Position numbers and translations under genes: made by a program. From contig NZ_VFAC01000019.1 of the NCBI RefSeq assembly GCF_007644105.1, positions 17,084 to 81,083 of the forward strand: DNA of 64,000 bases, in the 5' to 3' direction. Below the pieces are notes generated by a model that was not told where the DNA came from, made no database searches, and saw only the letters and a program-made list of their open reading frames with translations. This stretch comes from Elioraea rosea. Its GTDB lineage: Bacteria > Pseudomonadota > Alphaproteobacteria > Acetobacterales > Acetobacteraceae. Positions within the stretch are counted from its first letter, which is position 1. Every line of letters begins with the position of its first letter. Shown here in pieces: positions 7,862 through 16,508 of this stretch.

Positions 7862-8949
7862 CCGCGCCGCGGCCCTGGACGCTGGTGGCGGAGCTTACCT
7901 ACCGCTGCCCGCTGCGCTGCCCCTACTGCTCGAACCCGCTCGACTGGGCGAAGCGGCGCGATGCGCTGTCCACCGCGGAGTGGTGCCGCGTTCTCGAGGA
8001 GGCCGAAGCGCTGGGCGTCGTCGGGCTCAACCTCACGGGCGGCGAGCCGCTCCTGCGCGACGACCTCGAGGCAATCGCGCGCACTGCGCGGCGGCTCGAG
8101 CTCTACACCACGCTGATCACGTCGGGCCTGCCGCTGACGCGCGAGCGCCTCGCCGCGCTCGCCTCCGCCGGCATCGATGCCGTGCAGCTCTCCGTGCAGG
8201 ATGTGACGGAGGCGGGCTGCGACCGGATCGCCGGCACGCGCAGCTTCGAGCAGAAGCTTGCGGTCGCCGGGTGGGTGAAGGAGCTCGGCCTGCCGCTGAC
8301 GCTGAACATGGTGCTGCACCGCTCGAACATCGGCCACGTCGCCGAAGCCGTCGCGCTCGCGGAACGGCTCGGGGCGGAGCGGCTCGAGCTCGCCAACACC
8401 CAGTATCTTGGCTGGGCGCTTCCGAACCGCGCAGCACTCCTTCCCTCGCCCGAGCAGGTGGGCGCGGCGCGCGACATCGCCTCCGCCGCGCGCGACCGGC
8501 TGCGCGGCAGGATCGACGTGCTCTTCGTTCTGCCAGACTACATGTCCGACCGCCCGCGGCCCTGCATGGATGGCTGGGGCGAGCGGTTCATCGTCGTCAC
8601 GGCGGACGGGCTCGCGCTTCCCTGCCATGCGGCGCATTCGCTTCCCAACATCACCTGGGAGAAGGTGACGGACCGGCCGCTCGTCGAGATCTGGCGCGAC
8701 AGCGAGGGGTTCAATGCCTATCGCGGCGAGGGCTGGATGCGCGAGCCTTGCCGGAGCTGCGACAGGCGGACGAAGGACCATGGCGGCTGCCGCTGTCAGG
8801 CTTTCGCCCTGACGGGGGATGCCGCGGCGACCGACCCGGCCTGCGGCCTCTCGCCCGACCACGCCCTCATCCTCGCAGCGCGCGAGGCCGCCGCCCGCCA
8901 TGAAGAGGCGTTCCTCTACCGCTCGGGCCGCGTGCCTGCCTTGCCGTGA
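7858..8949 (+). CDS. pqqE: PqqA peptide cyclase PqqE (radical SAM)
   Basis: This 363-residue radical SAM enzyme forms the carbon-carbon bond between Glu and Tyr of PqqA. The [4Fe-4S] motif CPLRCPYC gives Cys17, Cys21 and Cys24. A C-terminal SPASM-type domain supplies further cysteines (CHAAHSLPN, EPCRSCDRR, CRCQAF, DPACGLSPDH). The gene overlaps pqqD and arfB by four bases on each side, showing tight coupling. Confidence 0.96.
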   Translation: MTAPRPWTLVAELTYRCPLRCPYCSNPLDWAKRRDALSTAEWCRVLEEAEALGVVGLNLTGGEPLLRDDLEAIARTARRLELYTTLITSGLPLTRERLAALASAGIDAVQLSVQDVTEAGCDRIAGTRSFEQKLAVAGWVKELGLPLTLNMVLHRSNIGHVAEAVALAERLGAERLELANTQYLGWALPNRAALLPSPEQVGAARDIASAARDRLRGRIDVLFVLPDYMSDRPRPCMDGWGERFIVVTADGLALPCHAAHSLPNITWEKVTDRPLVEIWRDSEGFNAYRGEGWMREPCRSCDRRTKDHGGCRCQAFALTGDAAATDPACGLSPDHALILAAREAAARHEEAFLYRSGRVPALP

Positions 8950-9377
8950 GCGAGCGAATCCGCGTCACGGACCGGCTGTCGCTCGACCCAGACGAACTCA
9001 GCTTCACCGCGATCCGCGCCTCCGGACCGGGCGGGCAGAACGTCAACAAGGTCTCGAACGCGGTGCAGCTTCGTTTCGATGCCGCGGCGTCGGCCTCCCT
9101 GCCAGCCCAGGTGCGCGAGCGGCTGATCCGTCTTGCCGGCCGGCGCGCGACGGGCGAGGGCGTGATCGTCCTCACGGCGCAACGGCACAGGAGCCAGGAG
9201 CGCAACCGGGAGGATGCCGTCGCGCGCCTCGTGGCGCTGATCGCCGAGGCGGCGATCGTGCAGCCGCCGCGCCGGCCGACACGGCCAAGCGCAGGCGCGA
9301 AGGCGCGCAGGCTCGAAGCGAAGTCGGTTCGCGCCGGCATCAAGTCGGCCCGCGCGCGGCCGCGGCTCGACGACTAG
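8946..9377 (+). CDS. arfB: Alternative ribosome-rescue factor ArfB (peptidyl-tRNA hydrolase)
   Basis: This 143-residue protein has the release-factor catalytic motif GGQ at residues 29-31 within SGPGGQNVNKVSN and a basic C-terminal tail (AGAKARRLEAKSVRAGIKSARAR) that in ArfB/YaeJ enters the empty mRNA channel of stalled ribosomes. It frees nascent chains from ribosomes stalled without a stop codon. The GTG start at 8946 overlaps the pqqE stop, so it is cotranslated with the PQQ operon. Its own TAG stop lies within the long palindrome that follows. Confidence 0.93.
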   Translation: MSERIRVTDRLSLDPDELSFTAIRASGPGGQNVNKVSNAVQLRFDAAASASLPAQVRERLIRLAGRRATGEGVIVLTAQRHRSQERNREDAVARLVALIAEAAIVQPPRRPTRPSAGAKARRLEAKSVRAGIKSARARPRLDD

Positions 9378-9437
9378 AGCAGCGTTCGACCTGATGGAAC
9401 CAACGCTGGTTCCATCAGGTCGGGCTAAGCTGCTCTA
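9375..9437. repeat. Long two-part palindrome after arfB
   Basis: Outer arms TAGAGCAGC (9375-9383) and GCTGCTCTA (9429-9437) match perfectly. The inner arms 9387-9402 and 9407-9422 form a perfect 16-base-pair stem around the ACGC loop. Unpaired linkers of 3 and 6 bases separate inner and outer stems. The arfB TAG stop is the first triplet of the repeat. It looks like a mobile or REP-like intergenic palindrome that can act as a bidirectional terminator. Confidence 0.85.
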
Positions 9438-9450
9438 CCCATTTATGGTT

Positions 9451-9503
9451 CTAGAGCACGAGCTTCCGATCGATTGTTTCCAATCGATCGGAAGGTGCTC
9501 TAG
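9451..9503. repeat. Second long palindrome, before glgA stop
   Basis: Outer arms CTAGAGCAC (9451-9459) and GTGCTCTAG (9495-9503) are perfect. The inner arms CTTCCGATCGATTG (9463-9476) and CAATCGATCGGAAG (9481-9494) form a perfect 14-base-pair stem with a TTTC loop. The architecture matches the neighbouring palindrome 14 bases away, and both start with TAGAGCA, but the inner sequences differ. The glgA stop codon (9502-9500) lies within the right outer arm. Confidence 0.85.
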
Positions 9504-10918
9504 CCGGCAACCTCGCGGAACAGCGCCGCATAGGCCGCCGCACGGCGCGACCAGGAGAGGTCCGTCCGCATCCCCGCCCGCTGGATCGACTGCCAGGCCT
9601 CCGGGTCGCGGAACAGGGCGACGGCGCGGGCGAGCGCGGCCTCGAGCGCGGCGACGGTGACGGGCGAGAACTGCACGCCCGTCGCCACGCCCGCCTCGAC
9701 GGCGGCCTCGTTCGCGTCGATGACCGTGTCGGCGAGACCGCCGACGCGCGAGACGACCGGTACGCACCCGTAGCGAAGCCCGTAGAGCTGCGTCAGCCCG
9801 CAGGGCTCGAAGCGCGACGGCACGACGATCGCGTCTGCCCCGCCGAAGATCCTGTGCGACAGCCCCTCGTCGAATCCGATCCGCACGCCGACGCGGCCGG
9901 GGTAGCGCTGTGCTGCGGCGAGGAATGCGCCTTCGAGGGCGGCATCCCCCGTTCCGAGAAGGGCAAGCCGGCCGCCCTCCGCCATGAGCGCCGGCAGCGC
10001 CTCCGCGAGCAGGTCCATCCCTTTCTGCCAGGTCAGCCGGCTGACGACGGCGAAGATCGGCCCTGCTTCCGCGCCGAGGCCGAAGGCCTGCTCGATGGCC
10101 GCGCGGTTCGCTGCGCGCGCCTCCAGCGTGCCGGCACCGTATCGTTGCCGGAGCGTCCTGTCCGCTGCCGGGTTCCACACCGTGACGTCGATGCCGTTCA
10201 CGACGCCGAGGACACGTCCCGCACGCGCGCGGATCAGCCCATCGAGGCCCATGCCGCCCTCGGGGGTGGCGATCTCGCGCGCATAGGTGGGGCTCACGGT
10301 TGTGATCCTGTCGGCGTAGTGCAGCCCGGCTTTCAGGTAGCCGACCATCCCGTAGTACTCGACGCCCTCGATCGTGAAGGCCTCTTGCGGAAGCCCGAGC
10401 GCGGGAAACACCGCGGGCGGGAACTGTCCCTGGAAGGCCATGTTGTGGATCGTCATCACGCTCGGGATGCGCGGCCCCTCGGCGAAGGCGAGATAGGCCG
10501 GCGCGAGCGCAGCCTGCCAGTCATGCGCGTGAACGAGGTCGAACCGCGCGATCGTGCCGGCACCGCGCGCGGCGATGGCGGCGGAGCGGCCGAGCGCCGC
10601 GAAGCGCTGGGCGTTGTCCGGCCAGTCATAACCGCCGGGTGCGAGATAGGGTGAGCCAGGACGGTCGAACAGCGCTGGCGCGTCGAGCACGAGTAGGTCG
10701 AGCCCGCCGGCGCGGCCCGCGAGAAGCTGGTGCCCGTCGGGCAGCGCGCACGCGACGGCGCCGGTGAGCGCGTCGCGCACCGCGGGATAGCCAGGTAGCA
10801 GGGTGGTGACCGCGACGCCATGCTCCGCGAGCGCGGCCGGAAGTGCCCCCGCGACGTCTGCAAGCCCGCCGGTCTTGACGAGCGGATAGGCTTCCGATGC
10901 GACGGCGAGGACACGCAC
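9500..10918 (-). CDS. glgA: Glycogen synthase GlgA
   Basis: This 472-residue GT5 glycosyltransferase adds ADP-glucose to growing alpha-1,4-glucan. The ADP-glucose site KTGGLADV starts at Lys15; HDWQAALAPAY and the C-terminal domain with SRLTWQKGMD and SRFEPCGLTQLYGLRYG (nucleotide and acceptor site with the catalytic Glu) are intact. It follows glgC after 7 bases, so the two form an operon for glycogen synthesis. Branching or debranching enzymes are not in the window. Confidence 0.96.
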   Translation of the reverse strand: MRVLAVASEAYPLVKTGGLADVAGALPAALAEHGVAVTTLLPGYPAVRDALTGAVACALPDGHQLLAGRAGGLDLLVLDAPALFDRPGSPYLAPGGYDWPDNAQRFAALGRSAAIAARGAGTIARFDLVHAHDWQAALAPAYLAFAEGPRIPSVMTIHNMAFQGQFPPAVFPALGLPQEAFTIEGVEYYGMVGYLKAGLHYADRITTVSPTYAREIATPEGGMGLDGLIRARAGRVLGVVNGIDVTVWNPAADRTLRQRYGAGTLEARAANRAAIEQAFGLGAEAGPIFAVVSRLTWQKGMDLLAEALPALMAEGGRLALLGTGDAALEGAFLAAAQRYPGRVGVRIGFDEGLSHRIFGGADAIVVPSRFEPCGLTQLYGLRYGCVPVVSRVGGLADTVIDANEAAVEAGVATGVQFSPVTVAALEAALARAVALFRDPEAWQSIQRAGMRTDLSWSRRAAAYAALFREVAG

Positions 10919-10925
10919 CGGCGGC

Positions 10926-12197
10926 TCAGCTCCTGAGCCTGTCGATCATCGCCTGGGTGACGAGGCATACGCCGCTCTCCGTGCGCCGGAAGCGTACCGC
11001 ATCGGCCGTCGGGTCCTCGCCGATGACGAGCCGTTCCGGAATCGTCACGCCGCGGTCGATGATCACCTTGTCGAGCCGCGCATGCCGGCCGATCGTGACG
11101 TCGGGCAGGATCACACTGCTCTCGATGCGCGAGTAGGAGTGGACGCGCACGCCTGTGAACAGAAGCGAGCAGCGCACAGCCCCGCCCGAGACGATGCAGT
11201 TGCCCGACACCAGCGAGGAGACCGCCTCGCCGCGCCGCCCCGCCGCGTCGTGCACGAACTTCGCCGGCGGCGTGATCTCGGCATGCGTCCAGATCGGCCA
11301 GGAGCGATCGTAGAGGTCGAGCTCGGGAACGATCGCGGTGAGGTCGATATTGGCCTTCCAGTACGCATCGACGGTGCCGACATCGCGCCAGTAGCTCGAC
11401 GTCTCCTGCTCGGACCGGACGCAGGAATGCTCAAACCGGTGCGCGATCGCGCGTCCGTTGCGGACGATGAAGGGAATGATATCGCCACCGAAATCATGCT
11501 TCGAGCCCGGATCCTCGGCGTCGCGGCGAAGCTGGTCGAACAGGAAGCCCGTGTCGAACACGTAGATGCCCATCGAGGCGAGGGAGAGGTCGGGCCTGTC
11601 GGGCTGGCCTGGGGGGTCCTTCGGCTTCTCGTGGAATTCGACGATCGTGTCCGACGCATCGACCTGCATCACGCCGAAGCCCGTTGCCTCGGCCCGCGGC
11701 ACCTCGAGCGCGCCGACGGTGACGTCCGCGCCGCGCTCGACATGGTCGCGCAGCATCGTCTCGTAATCCATCTTGTAGATGTGGTCGCCGGCGAGGATGA
11801 CGATGTGGCGCGGCGCGTAGCTCTCGATGATGTCGATGTTTTGGAACACCGCATCGGCCGTGCCGCTGTACCAGCGCTCGTCGCCGCTTCGCTGACTGGC
11901 GGGAAGGATGTCGAAGCTTTCGTTCCGTTCCGACCGCAGGAAGCTCCAGCCGCGCTGGAGGTGGCGGATCAGGCTGTGCGCCTTGTACTGCGTGGCGACA
12001 CCGATGCGGCGGATGCCGGAGTTCAGCGCGTTGGAGAGGGCGAAGTCGATGATGCGTGCCTTGCCGCCGAAATAGACGGCCGGCTTGGCGCGCCGGTCGG
12101 TCAGCTCCATCAGGCGGCTGCCGCGGCCGCCCGCCAGCACATAGGCCATCGCCTCGCGGGCCAGCGGCCCCGACCAGTCACGCGATTGCGCCATCAC
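10926..12197 (-). CDS. glgC: Glucose-1-phosphate adenylyltransferase GlgC
   Basis: This 423-residue enzyme makes ADP-glucose from ATP and glucose-1-phosphate, the committed step of glycogen synthesis. The N-terminal nucleotidyltransferase motif [20 protein letters not shown] and the [15 protein letters not shown] segment, the central GTADAVFQN and [10 protein letters not shown], and a C-terminal left-handed beta-helix region are present. GlgC enzymes are usually allosteric (fructose-6-phosphate or fructose-1,6-bisphosphate, pyruvate). ATG codons at 12197 and 12194 are both possible. Confidence 0.96.
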   Translation of the reverse strand: MMAQSRDWSGPLAREAMAYVLAGGRGSRLMELTDRRAKPAVYFGGKARIIDFALSNALNSGIRRIGVATQYKAHSLIRHLQRGWSFLRSERNESFDILPASQRSGDERWYSGTADAVFQNIDIIESYAPRHIVILAGDHIYKMDYETMLRDHVERGADVTVGALEVPRAEATGFGVMQVDASDTIVEFHEKPKDPPGQPDRPDLSLASMGIYVFDTGFLFDQLRRDAEDPGSKHDFGGDIIPFIVRNGRAIAHRFEHSCVRSEQETSSYWRDVGTVDAYWKANIDLTAIVPELDLYDRSWPIWTHAEITPPAKFVHDAAGRRGEAVSSLVSGNCIVSGGAVRCSLLFTGVRVHSYSRIESSVILPDVTIGRHARLDKVIIDRGVTIPERLVIGEDPTADAVRFRRTESGVCLVTQAMIDRLRS

Positions 12198-12229
12198 GCA
12201 TCCCCCCGGGCGATTCCAGTCCGGCGCGG

Positions 12230-12235
12230 ATCATA
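12230..12235 (-). promoter_or_regulatory. Possible glgC -10 hexamer
   Basis: Reading on the minus strand, TATGAT lies at 12235-12230, 33 bases before the glgC start, in the 78-base gap behind ptsI. A TTGGAC-like -35 exists but with a 20-base spacer, longer than usual, so this is a weak call. It would let glgCA be expressed apart from the PTS genes. Confidence 0.3.
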
Positions 12236-12275
12236 GCCCGAAGCGAGCGGGGATAGTCCAAGCCCGCCGGCAGCC

Positions 12276-14138
12276 TCAGGCATCCATCCTGCTGCGGAAC
12301 TCGGCGACGAGCGCGGCGATGCGCGCCGGGTCGGACTGTTCCATGACGGACCGGGCGAAGCGGGCGCAATCGTCGATCGCGACCGAGCGGACCGCCTGCT
12401 TCACCCGCGGCACGGAGGCCGAGGACATCGAGAGGCTGCGGATTCCGAGGCCCAGGAGAAGGGGCGTCAGCCTCGGATCGCCGGCGATCTCGCCGCAGAC
12501 CGACACCGACATGCGCATCCTGAGCGCGGCCTCGGTCGCGAACTGCATCAGCCGCAGCACGGCGGGGTGAAGCGGATCGTAGAGATGGCTCGCGCCGGTC
12601 TCCGACCGGTCCACCGCGAGCGTGTACATGGCGAGGTCGTTGGTGCCGATCGCGAAGAAGTCGCTCTCCAGCGCGAGGCTGTCGGCGGCGAGCGCCGCGC
12701 CTGGCGTCTCGATCATGATGCCGAGCGGGGGAAGCGGATCGGGGATCTCCACGCCGCGGCGGCGCAGCCTGCGGGCGACGCGGTCATACATGTCGCGGGC
12801 GGCGCGCACCTCCTCGGGCGTGGTTACCATCGGCAGCAGCACGCGCACCGGGCCGCGCGCGGCGGCGCGGAGGATGGCGGCGAGCTGCGTCTCGAACAGC
12901 TCCGTCTCCTTGAGCAGGAGCCTCAGGCCGCGCACGCCGAGGGCGGGGTTGTCGCCGCCCGCGCCGGGAACGATGCCGCGCGCAACCAGGCTCTCGATCT
13001 GCTTCTCGCCACCCCAGTCGAGCACGCGGATGGTGACGGGGTCGCCCTGCATGGCGTCGACGACCTGGAGATAGGCCTCCGCCTGCGCGTCCTCGTCGGG
13101 CACGTCGTCGCGGTTCATGAACAGGAACTCGGTGCGCAGGAGCCCGATTCCGACGGCGCCGGACTGGGCGATCATCGGCAGCTCGATCGGCAGTTCCAGG
13201 TTGGCCTGGAGCTCGACCGGCTCCTCGTCGCGCGTGATCGCGGGAAGCCGGCGAAGCTTGGCCAGCCGCTGCCGCTCCCGCGCGTAGGCAGCGACGGCCT
13301 TGCGCGCCGCGGCGAGCGTCGCGGCGGTCGGGCGGAGCGTGACCGTCCCCGCGCCGCCGTCGACGATCGCCATCGTGCCGGGGCTCGCATGCTCCATCAG
13401 CCCCGGTACGCCGAGCACGGCCGGCACGCCGAGGGCGCGCAGCATGATCGAGGTGTGGCCCTCGAGCCCGCCCTCCTCGGCAGCGACGCCGGCGAGCCGC
13501 GCAGGCTCGAGCAGGGCGGCATCGGAGGGCGTGAGGAGCTCGGCGGCGAGGATCGCGCCGTGTGGCAGCGAGGCGTAGTTGCGCCAGGGCGTGGCGGTCA
13601 GGTTGCGGGTCAGCCGCCTGCCGATCTCGCGCACCTCGTCGGCCCTGCGCTGGCGGGTGGCGCGGTCATCCGTTCCGGCGGCGAACATCGCCTCGGCCAG
13701 CGCATCGGCCTCGTCGGCCACGGCGGCTTCGGCGTTCACCCTCTGCTCGGCGATACGCTTGCGGATGTTGCGCGTCAGCCGCGAGTTGCCGAGCATCTGC
13801 GCATACGCATCGAGCAGCGGCTCGAGCTCGCGGTTGGCGTCCTCCGGCAGGATCGACAGGCGCGCGCGAAGCTTGGCGAGCTGCTTGCGCGACAGCGCCA
13901 CCGCCTGGTCGAAGCGCTCGGTTTCCCAGGGCACCTGGTCCTCGAACAGCTCGCGCCGCTCGATCGTCGGGGCGCCCTCGCTCGCGGTGGCAAGCTTGCC
14001 GATGCCCACGCCCTGCGAGACGGCGAGGCCATGCAGCACGAGCTCGCCGCTCTCGCGGTCACGCCGGCTGCGCGGGGCGGAGGCAGGCTCCGTCTGGGCC
14101 GGCTGGCGGCGTGGGGCCGGCTTGGCCTCAGTCTTCAT
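12276..14138 (-). CDS. ptsI: PTS enzyme I (phosphoenolpyruvate-protein phosphotransferase)
   Basis: This 620-residue enzyme I takes phosphate from PEP and passes it to HPr. The active-site His is His228 in GGLEGHTSIMLRALGVPAV; the PEP-binding C-terminal barrel shows LLRTEFLFMNRDD, MIETPGAAL, FFAIGTNDLAMYTLAVDRS and SVCGEIAGDP. There is no N-terminal GAF domain, so it is not the PtsP/EI-Ntr form; a 30-residue Ala/Pro/Arg-rich extension precedes the domain. The ATG at 14138 lies inside the end of ptsH (11-base overlap). Confidence 0.93.
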   Translation of the reverse strand: MKTEAKPAPRRQPAQTEPASAPRSRRDRESGELVLHGLAVSQGVGIGKLATASEGAPTIERRELFEDQVPWETERFDQAVALSRKQLAKLRARLSILPEDANRELEPLLDAYAQMLGNSRLTRNIRKRIAEQRVNAEAAVADEADALAEAMFAAGTDDRATRQRRADEVREIGRRLTRNLTATPWRNYASLPHGAILAAELLTPSDAALLEPARLAGVAAEEGGLEGHTSIMLRALGVPAVLGVPGLMEHASPGTMAIVDGGAGTVTLRPTAATLAAARKAVAAYARERQRLAKLRRLPAITRDEEPVELQANLELPIELPMIAQSGAVGIGLLRTEFLFMNRDDVPDEDAQAEAYLQVVDAMQGDPVTIRVLDWGGEKQIESLVARGIVPGAGGDNPALGVRGLRLLLKETELFETQLAAILRAAARGPVRVLLPMVTTPEEVRAARDMYDRVARRLRRRGVEIPDPLPPLGIMIETPGAALAADSLALESDFFAIGTNDLAMYTLAVDRSETGASHLYDPLHPAVLRLMQFATEAALRMRMSVSVCGEIAGDPRLTPLLLGLGIRSLSMSSASVPRVKQAVRSVAIDDCARFARSVMEQSDPARIAALVAEFRSRMDA

Positions 14139-14481
14139 GGAAGCCGGCCTCGACCAGGCCGGCCAGCGCATCCAGCGCCTCGCGTGCGTCCCACCCTTCC
14201 GCCTCGAGCGTCACGGTGCAGCCGTGTCCGGCGCCGAGCATCATCAGCCCCATGATCGATCGTCCCGAGACGGAGGAGCCGTTCTTGCGCACGGTGACGC
14301 AGGCGGAGAATGTCTCGGCCAGCTTCACGAACTTCGCCGCGGCGCGGGCGTGCAGGCCACGCTGGTTGCAGATCACGATCTGCCGCGTCAGCGGCGGCGG
14401 CGTGTTGGCATCAGGCGCGGTGGGGAAGGGATCGGTCGGTTCCTCCGCCCCGTCGCGCGGCCAGTCGTCGATCATCGTCAT
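14128..14481 (-). CDS. ptsH: PTS phosphocarrier protein HPr
   Basis: This 117-residue protein has the HPr domain from about residue 32, with the phosphorylated His44 in GLHARAAAKF and the regulatory Ser75 in RSIMGLMML, the site phosphorylated by HPr kinase. The 30-residue Asp/Pro-rich N-terminal extension is unusual for an approximately 90-residue family. The start overlaps the EIIA stop (ATGA) and the end overlaps ptsI. With hprK upstream, Ser phosphorylation of HPr is likely in use here. Confidence 0.93.
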   Translation of the reverse strand: MTMIDDWPRDGAEEPTDPFPTAPDANTPPPLTRQIVICNQRGLHARAAAKFVKLAETFSACVTVRKNGSSVSGRSIMGLMMLGAGHGCTVTLEAEGWDAREALDALAGLVEAGFHED

Positions 14482-14888
14482 CGCGGATGCTCGTCCCCGA
14501 GGAGGCGCGATGCCGCGCCGATGTACTTTCGCCCCGCTTCCTGCGCGCAGGCGACGGCCGAGCCGAGCGGCTCGCTCGACCGCACGGCCGCGAGCTTCAC
14601 GAGCATCGGCAGGTTTACGCCGGCCAGCACCTCGACGTTGCGGCCGTTCATCGCAGAGATGGCGAGGTTGGACGGCGTGCCGCCGAACATGTCGGTCAGC
14701 AGTACGACGCCGTCACCCGTGTCGACGGTGGCGATGCCCTTCAGGATGTCGGCCCGGCGGGTTTCCATGTCGTCGTCGGGGCCGATGCAGATCGTCGCGA
14801 CCCCCTGCTGGGGGCCGACGACATGCTCCATCGCGAGGCGCAGCTCCTCCGCGAGCCGCCCATGCGTCACGAGCACGAGGCCGATCAT
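14478..14888 (-). CDS. manX: PTS EIIA component, mannose family (ManX-like)
   Basis: This 136-residue EIIA of the mannose family opens with MIGLVLVTHGRLAEEL, where His9 is the phosphorylation site, and has VLLTDMFGGTPSNLA, a segment conserved in EIIA-Man. No EIIB, EIIC or EIID genes lie nearby, so it probably works as a regulatory end-point of the phosphorelay rather than in sugar transport. It is translationally coupled to ptsH. Confidence 0.9.
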   Translation of the reverse strand: MIGLVLVTHGRLAEELRLAMEHVVGPQQGVATICIGPDDDMETRRADILKGIATVDTGDGVVLLTDMFGGTPSNLAISAMNGRNVEVLAGVNLPMLVKLAAVRSSEPLGSAVACAQEAGRKYIGAASRLLGDEHPR

Positions 14889-14993
14889 CGGCCTGCCTGG
14901 GTCATCGGCCGTGTCCGACCGGATGGTGCGCCCGTTTCGCGGGGCGCAACGGTGCGCAGGTGCGCTGCAGGGACATTGTGGGCCTTGATGTGA

Positions 14994-15899
14994 TCACGCC
15001 GCGGTTCCGCCAGCGGCTGCTCCGGTTTCCGAGCCCGACCGGATGTCCCGATGGGCCACGGCGACGCGCCAACCGGCCTCGCGCAGATCGGCGCCGAGGC
15101 GTGTGGCGACCATCACGGAGCGGTGCCGGCCGCCTGTGCAGCCGATCGCGATGGTAAGGTATTTTTTCCCCTCCCGAACGTAGCGGGGCAACAGTGGAAA
15201 CAGTAACCCAGTCATGCGGCCGTAGAATGCGGCGAAATCGGGGTCGTCGGCAACGTAATCGACGACGGGCTGGTCCAGGCCGGTCAAGGGTTTCAGCCCA
15301 GGTATATAGTGCGGATTTCGAAGAAACCGCACGTCGAACACGAGATCAGCCTCCCTCGGCAACCCACGCGCGTAGGAGAAACTGACGATTCCGATCCAGA
15401 GCGTTGTTTCGCTTGTTCTTGCGAAACGCGATTCGACCGCTGCGCGCAACTCGGGAAGAGGCATGACGGAGGTATCGAGCACCACGTCGGCGATCGCCTC
15501 GAGAGGCATCAGCAGCGCACGCTCGCGCTGCACGCCCTCGAGGACACTGCCCGTCTGGGCCTTCGGGTGCCGCCGGCGCGTCTCGGTGTAGCGCCGGAGC
15601 AGGGTTTCCTCATCGGCGGTGAGGAACACGACCGTCACGTCGAGCCTCGGCTCGCCCCGAACCCGCTCGACCAGCGCCGCCGCGGCCTCGGCATCGAAAT
15701 CCGGCCGGCGCGCGTCGATGCCGATGGCGATCGGCGCCGCCTGGTCAGGCTGGGCGAGAAGGGTTGCGACGACGCCGAGCGGCGGGTTGTCGACGGTCTC
15801 CCAGCCCAGGTCCTCGAGCGCGCGCAGCACGGACGAGCGCCCCGCGCCGGAAAGCCCGGTGACCAGGGCGACCGAGCGGCGGCTCGCCTCGGTGGTCAC
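14994..15899 (-). CDS. rapZ: RNase adapter/nucleotide-binding protein RapZ
   Basis: This 301-residue protein carries the Walker A-like GLSGAGRS (residues 15-22), the DNPP segment after it, and the RapZ C-terminal half (FLRNPHYIPGLKPLTGLD, IAIGCTGGRHRSVMVATRLG). In E. coli RapZ directs RNase E to GlmZ and senses glucosamine-6-phosphate; in alphaproteobacteria its role is less clear. The GTG start at 15899 overlaps the hprK stop (GTGA); longer readings would run inside hprK. Confidence 0.93.
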   Translation of the reverse strand: MTTEASRRSVALVTGLSGAGRSSVLRALEDLGWETVDNPPLGVVATLLAQPDQAAPIAIGIDARRPDFDAEAAAALVERVRGEPRLDVTVVFLTADEETLLRRYTETRRRHPKAQTGSVLEGVQRERALLMPLEAIADVVLDTSVMPLPELRAAVESRFARTSETTLWIGIVSFSYARGLPREADLVFDVRFLRNPHYIPGLKPLTGLDQPVVDYVADDPDFAAFYGRMTGLLFPLLPRYVREGKKYLTIAIGCTGGRHRSVMVATRLGADLREAGWRVAVAHRDIRSGSETGAAAGGTAA

Positions 15900-16390
15900 G
15901 ACGGCACGGCCTGGGCTGCGCTGTCGCCGAGTGCGCCGCAGCGGCTGACCGCGCGCCCGCACACGACATCGAGCGCGAGGCGGATGCGCGCGACCGCCGA
16001 GGGCAACTCCGGGTCAAGCGCGATCGCTGGCACGCGCGTGCCGACGAGGTCGATCGTCGTCTGCTCGGGCAGGCGGGGGATCGTCTCGCGCGACGCAAGG
16101 CTCGCGGCGAGCACCACCCGCGCCCGCCGGACCGACGCCCCGAGGCGGAGGATGCCGATGCCGCGCACCTCGATGAGCCCCGCGAGCGCGTCGGGTCCCG
16201 ACGCGATGACCGCTCCGCCCTCCGAGGCGAGGTCGACCCTGTCATCGGCGACGAGGACGAAACCGGCATCGACGAGCCGAAGCGCGAGGTCGGACTTGCC
16301 GCTGCCTGACGCGCCGAGGAGAAGCACGGCGGCGGGCAAGGTGTCGTGCGCGGCGGGGCCGAGGGCACAGCATGTCGCGTGGATCTGCAT
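15896..16390 (-). CDS. hprK: HPr kinase/phosphorylase, short form
   Basis: This 164-residue protein corresponds to the catalytic C-terminal domain of HprK only, the form usual in alphaproteobacteria. The P-loop GASGSGKS is at residues 26-33, followed by DLALRLVDAGFVLVADDRV and the HprK signature region RGIGILRLG. It would phosphorylate or dephosphorylate the HPr Ser in response to metabolite levels. It sits between chvG and rapZ in the conserved order. Confidence 0.92.
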   Translation of the reverse strand: MQIHATCCALGPAAHDTLPAAVLLLGASGSGKSDLALRLVDAGFVLVADDRVDLASEGGAVIASGPDALAGLIEVRGIGILRLGASVRRARVVLAASLASRETIPRLPEQTTIDLVGTRVPAIALDPELPSAVARIRLALDVVCGRAVSRCGALGDSAAQAVPS

Positions 16391-16490
16391 GATGCGCGAT
16401 CAGTACCGCCGCACGTGACGGGTGCCTGTCAAGCCGCGCGTGGCCAGTCTGAAGGCACAGGTTAACGCTTTGCACACGATCGCACCCGAT

Positions 16491-16507
16491 TGCCTCGTTC
16501 GGAGGCA
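16491..16507 (-). terminator. Small hairpin after chvG
   Basis: TGCCTC (16491-16496) and GAGGCA (16502-16507) form a 6-base-pair stem with a 5-base loop directly after the chvG stop codon, in the 118-base gap before hprK. No T-run follows on the minus strand, so it may be only a partial stop between chvIG and the PTS genes. Confidence 0.35.
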
Positions 16508-16508
16508 G

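Noticed and set aside
12567..14255. 562-residue open frame on the + strand
   Set aside because: Antisense to ptsI; Arg/Gly/His-rich composition with no motif.
14478..14888. Sugar-transporting mannose PTS
   Set aside because: Only the EIIA domain is present; no EIIB/C/D genes nearby, so a transport role is not supported here.
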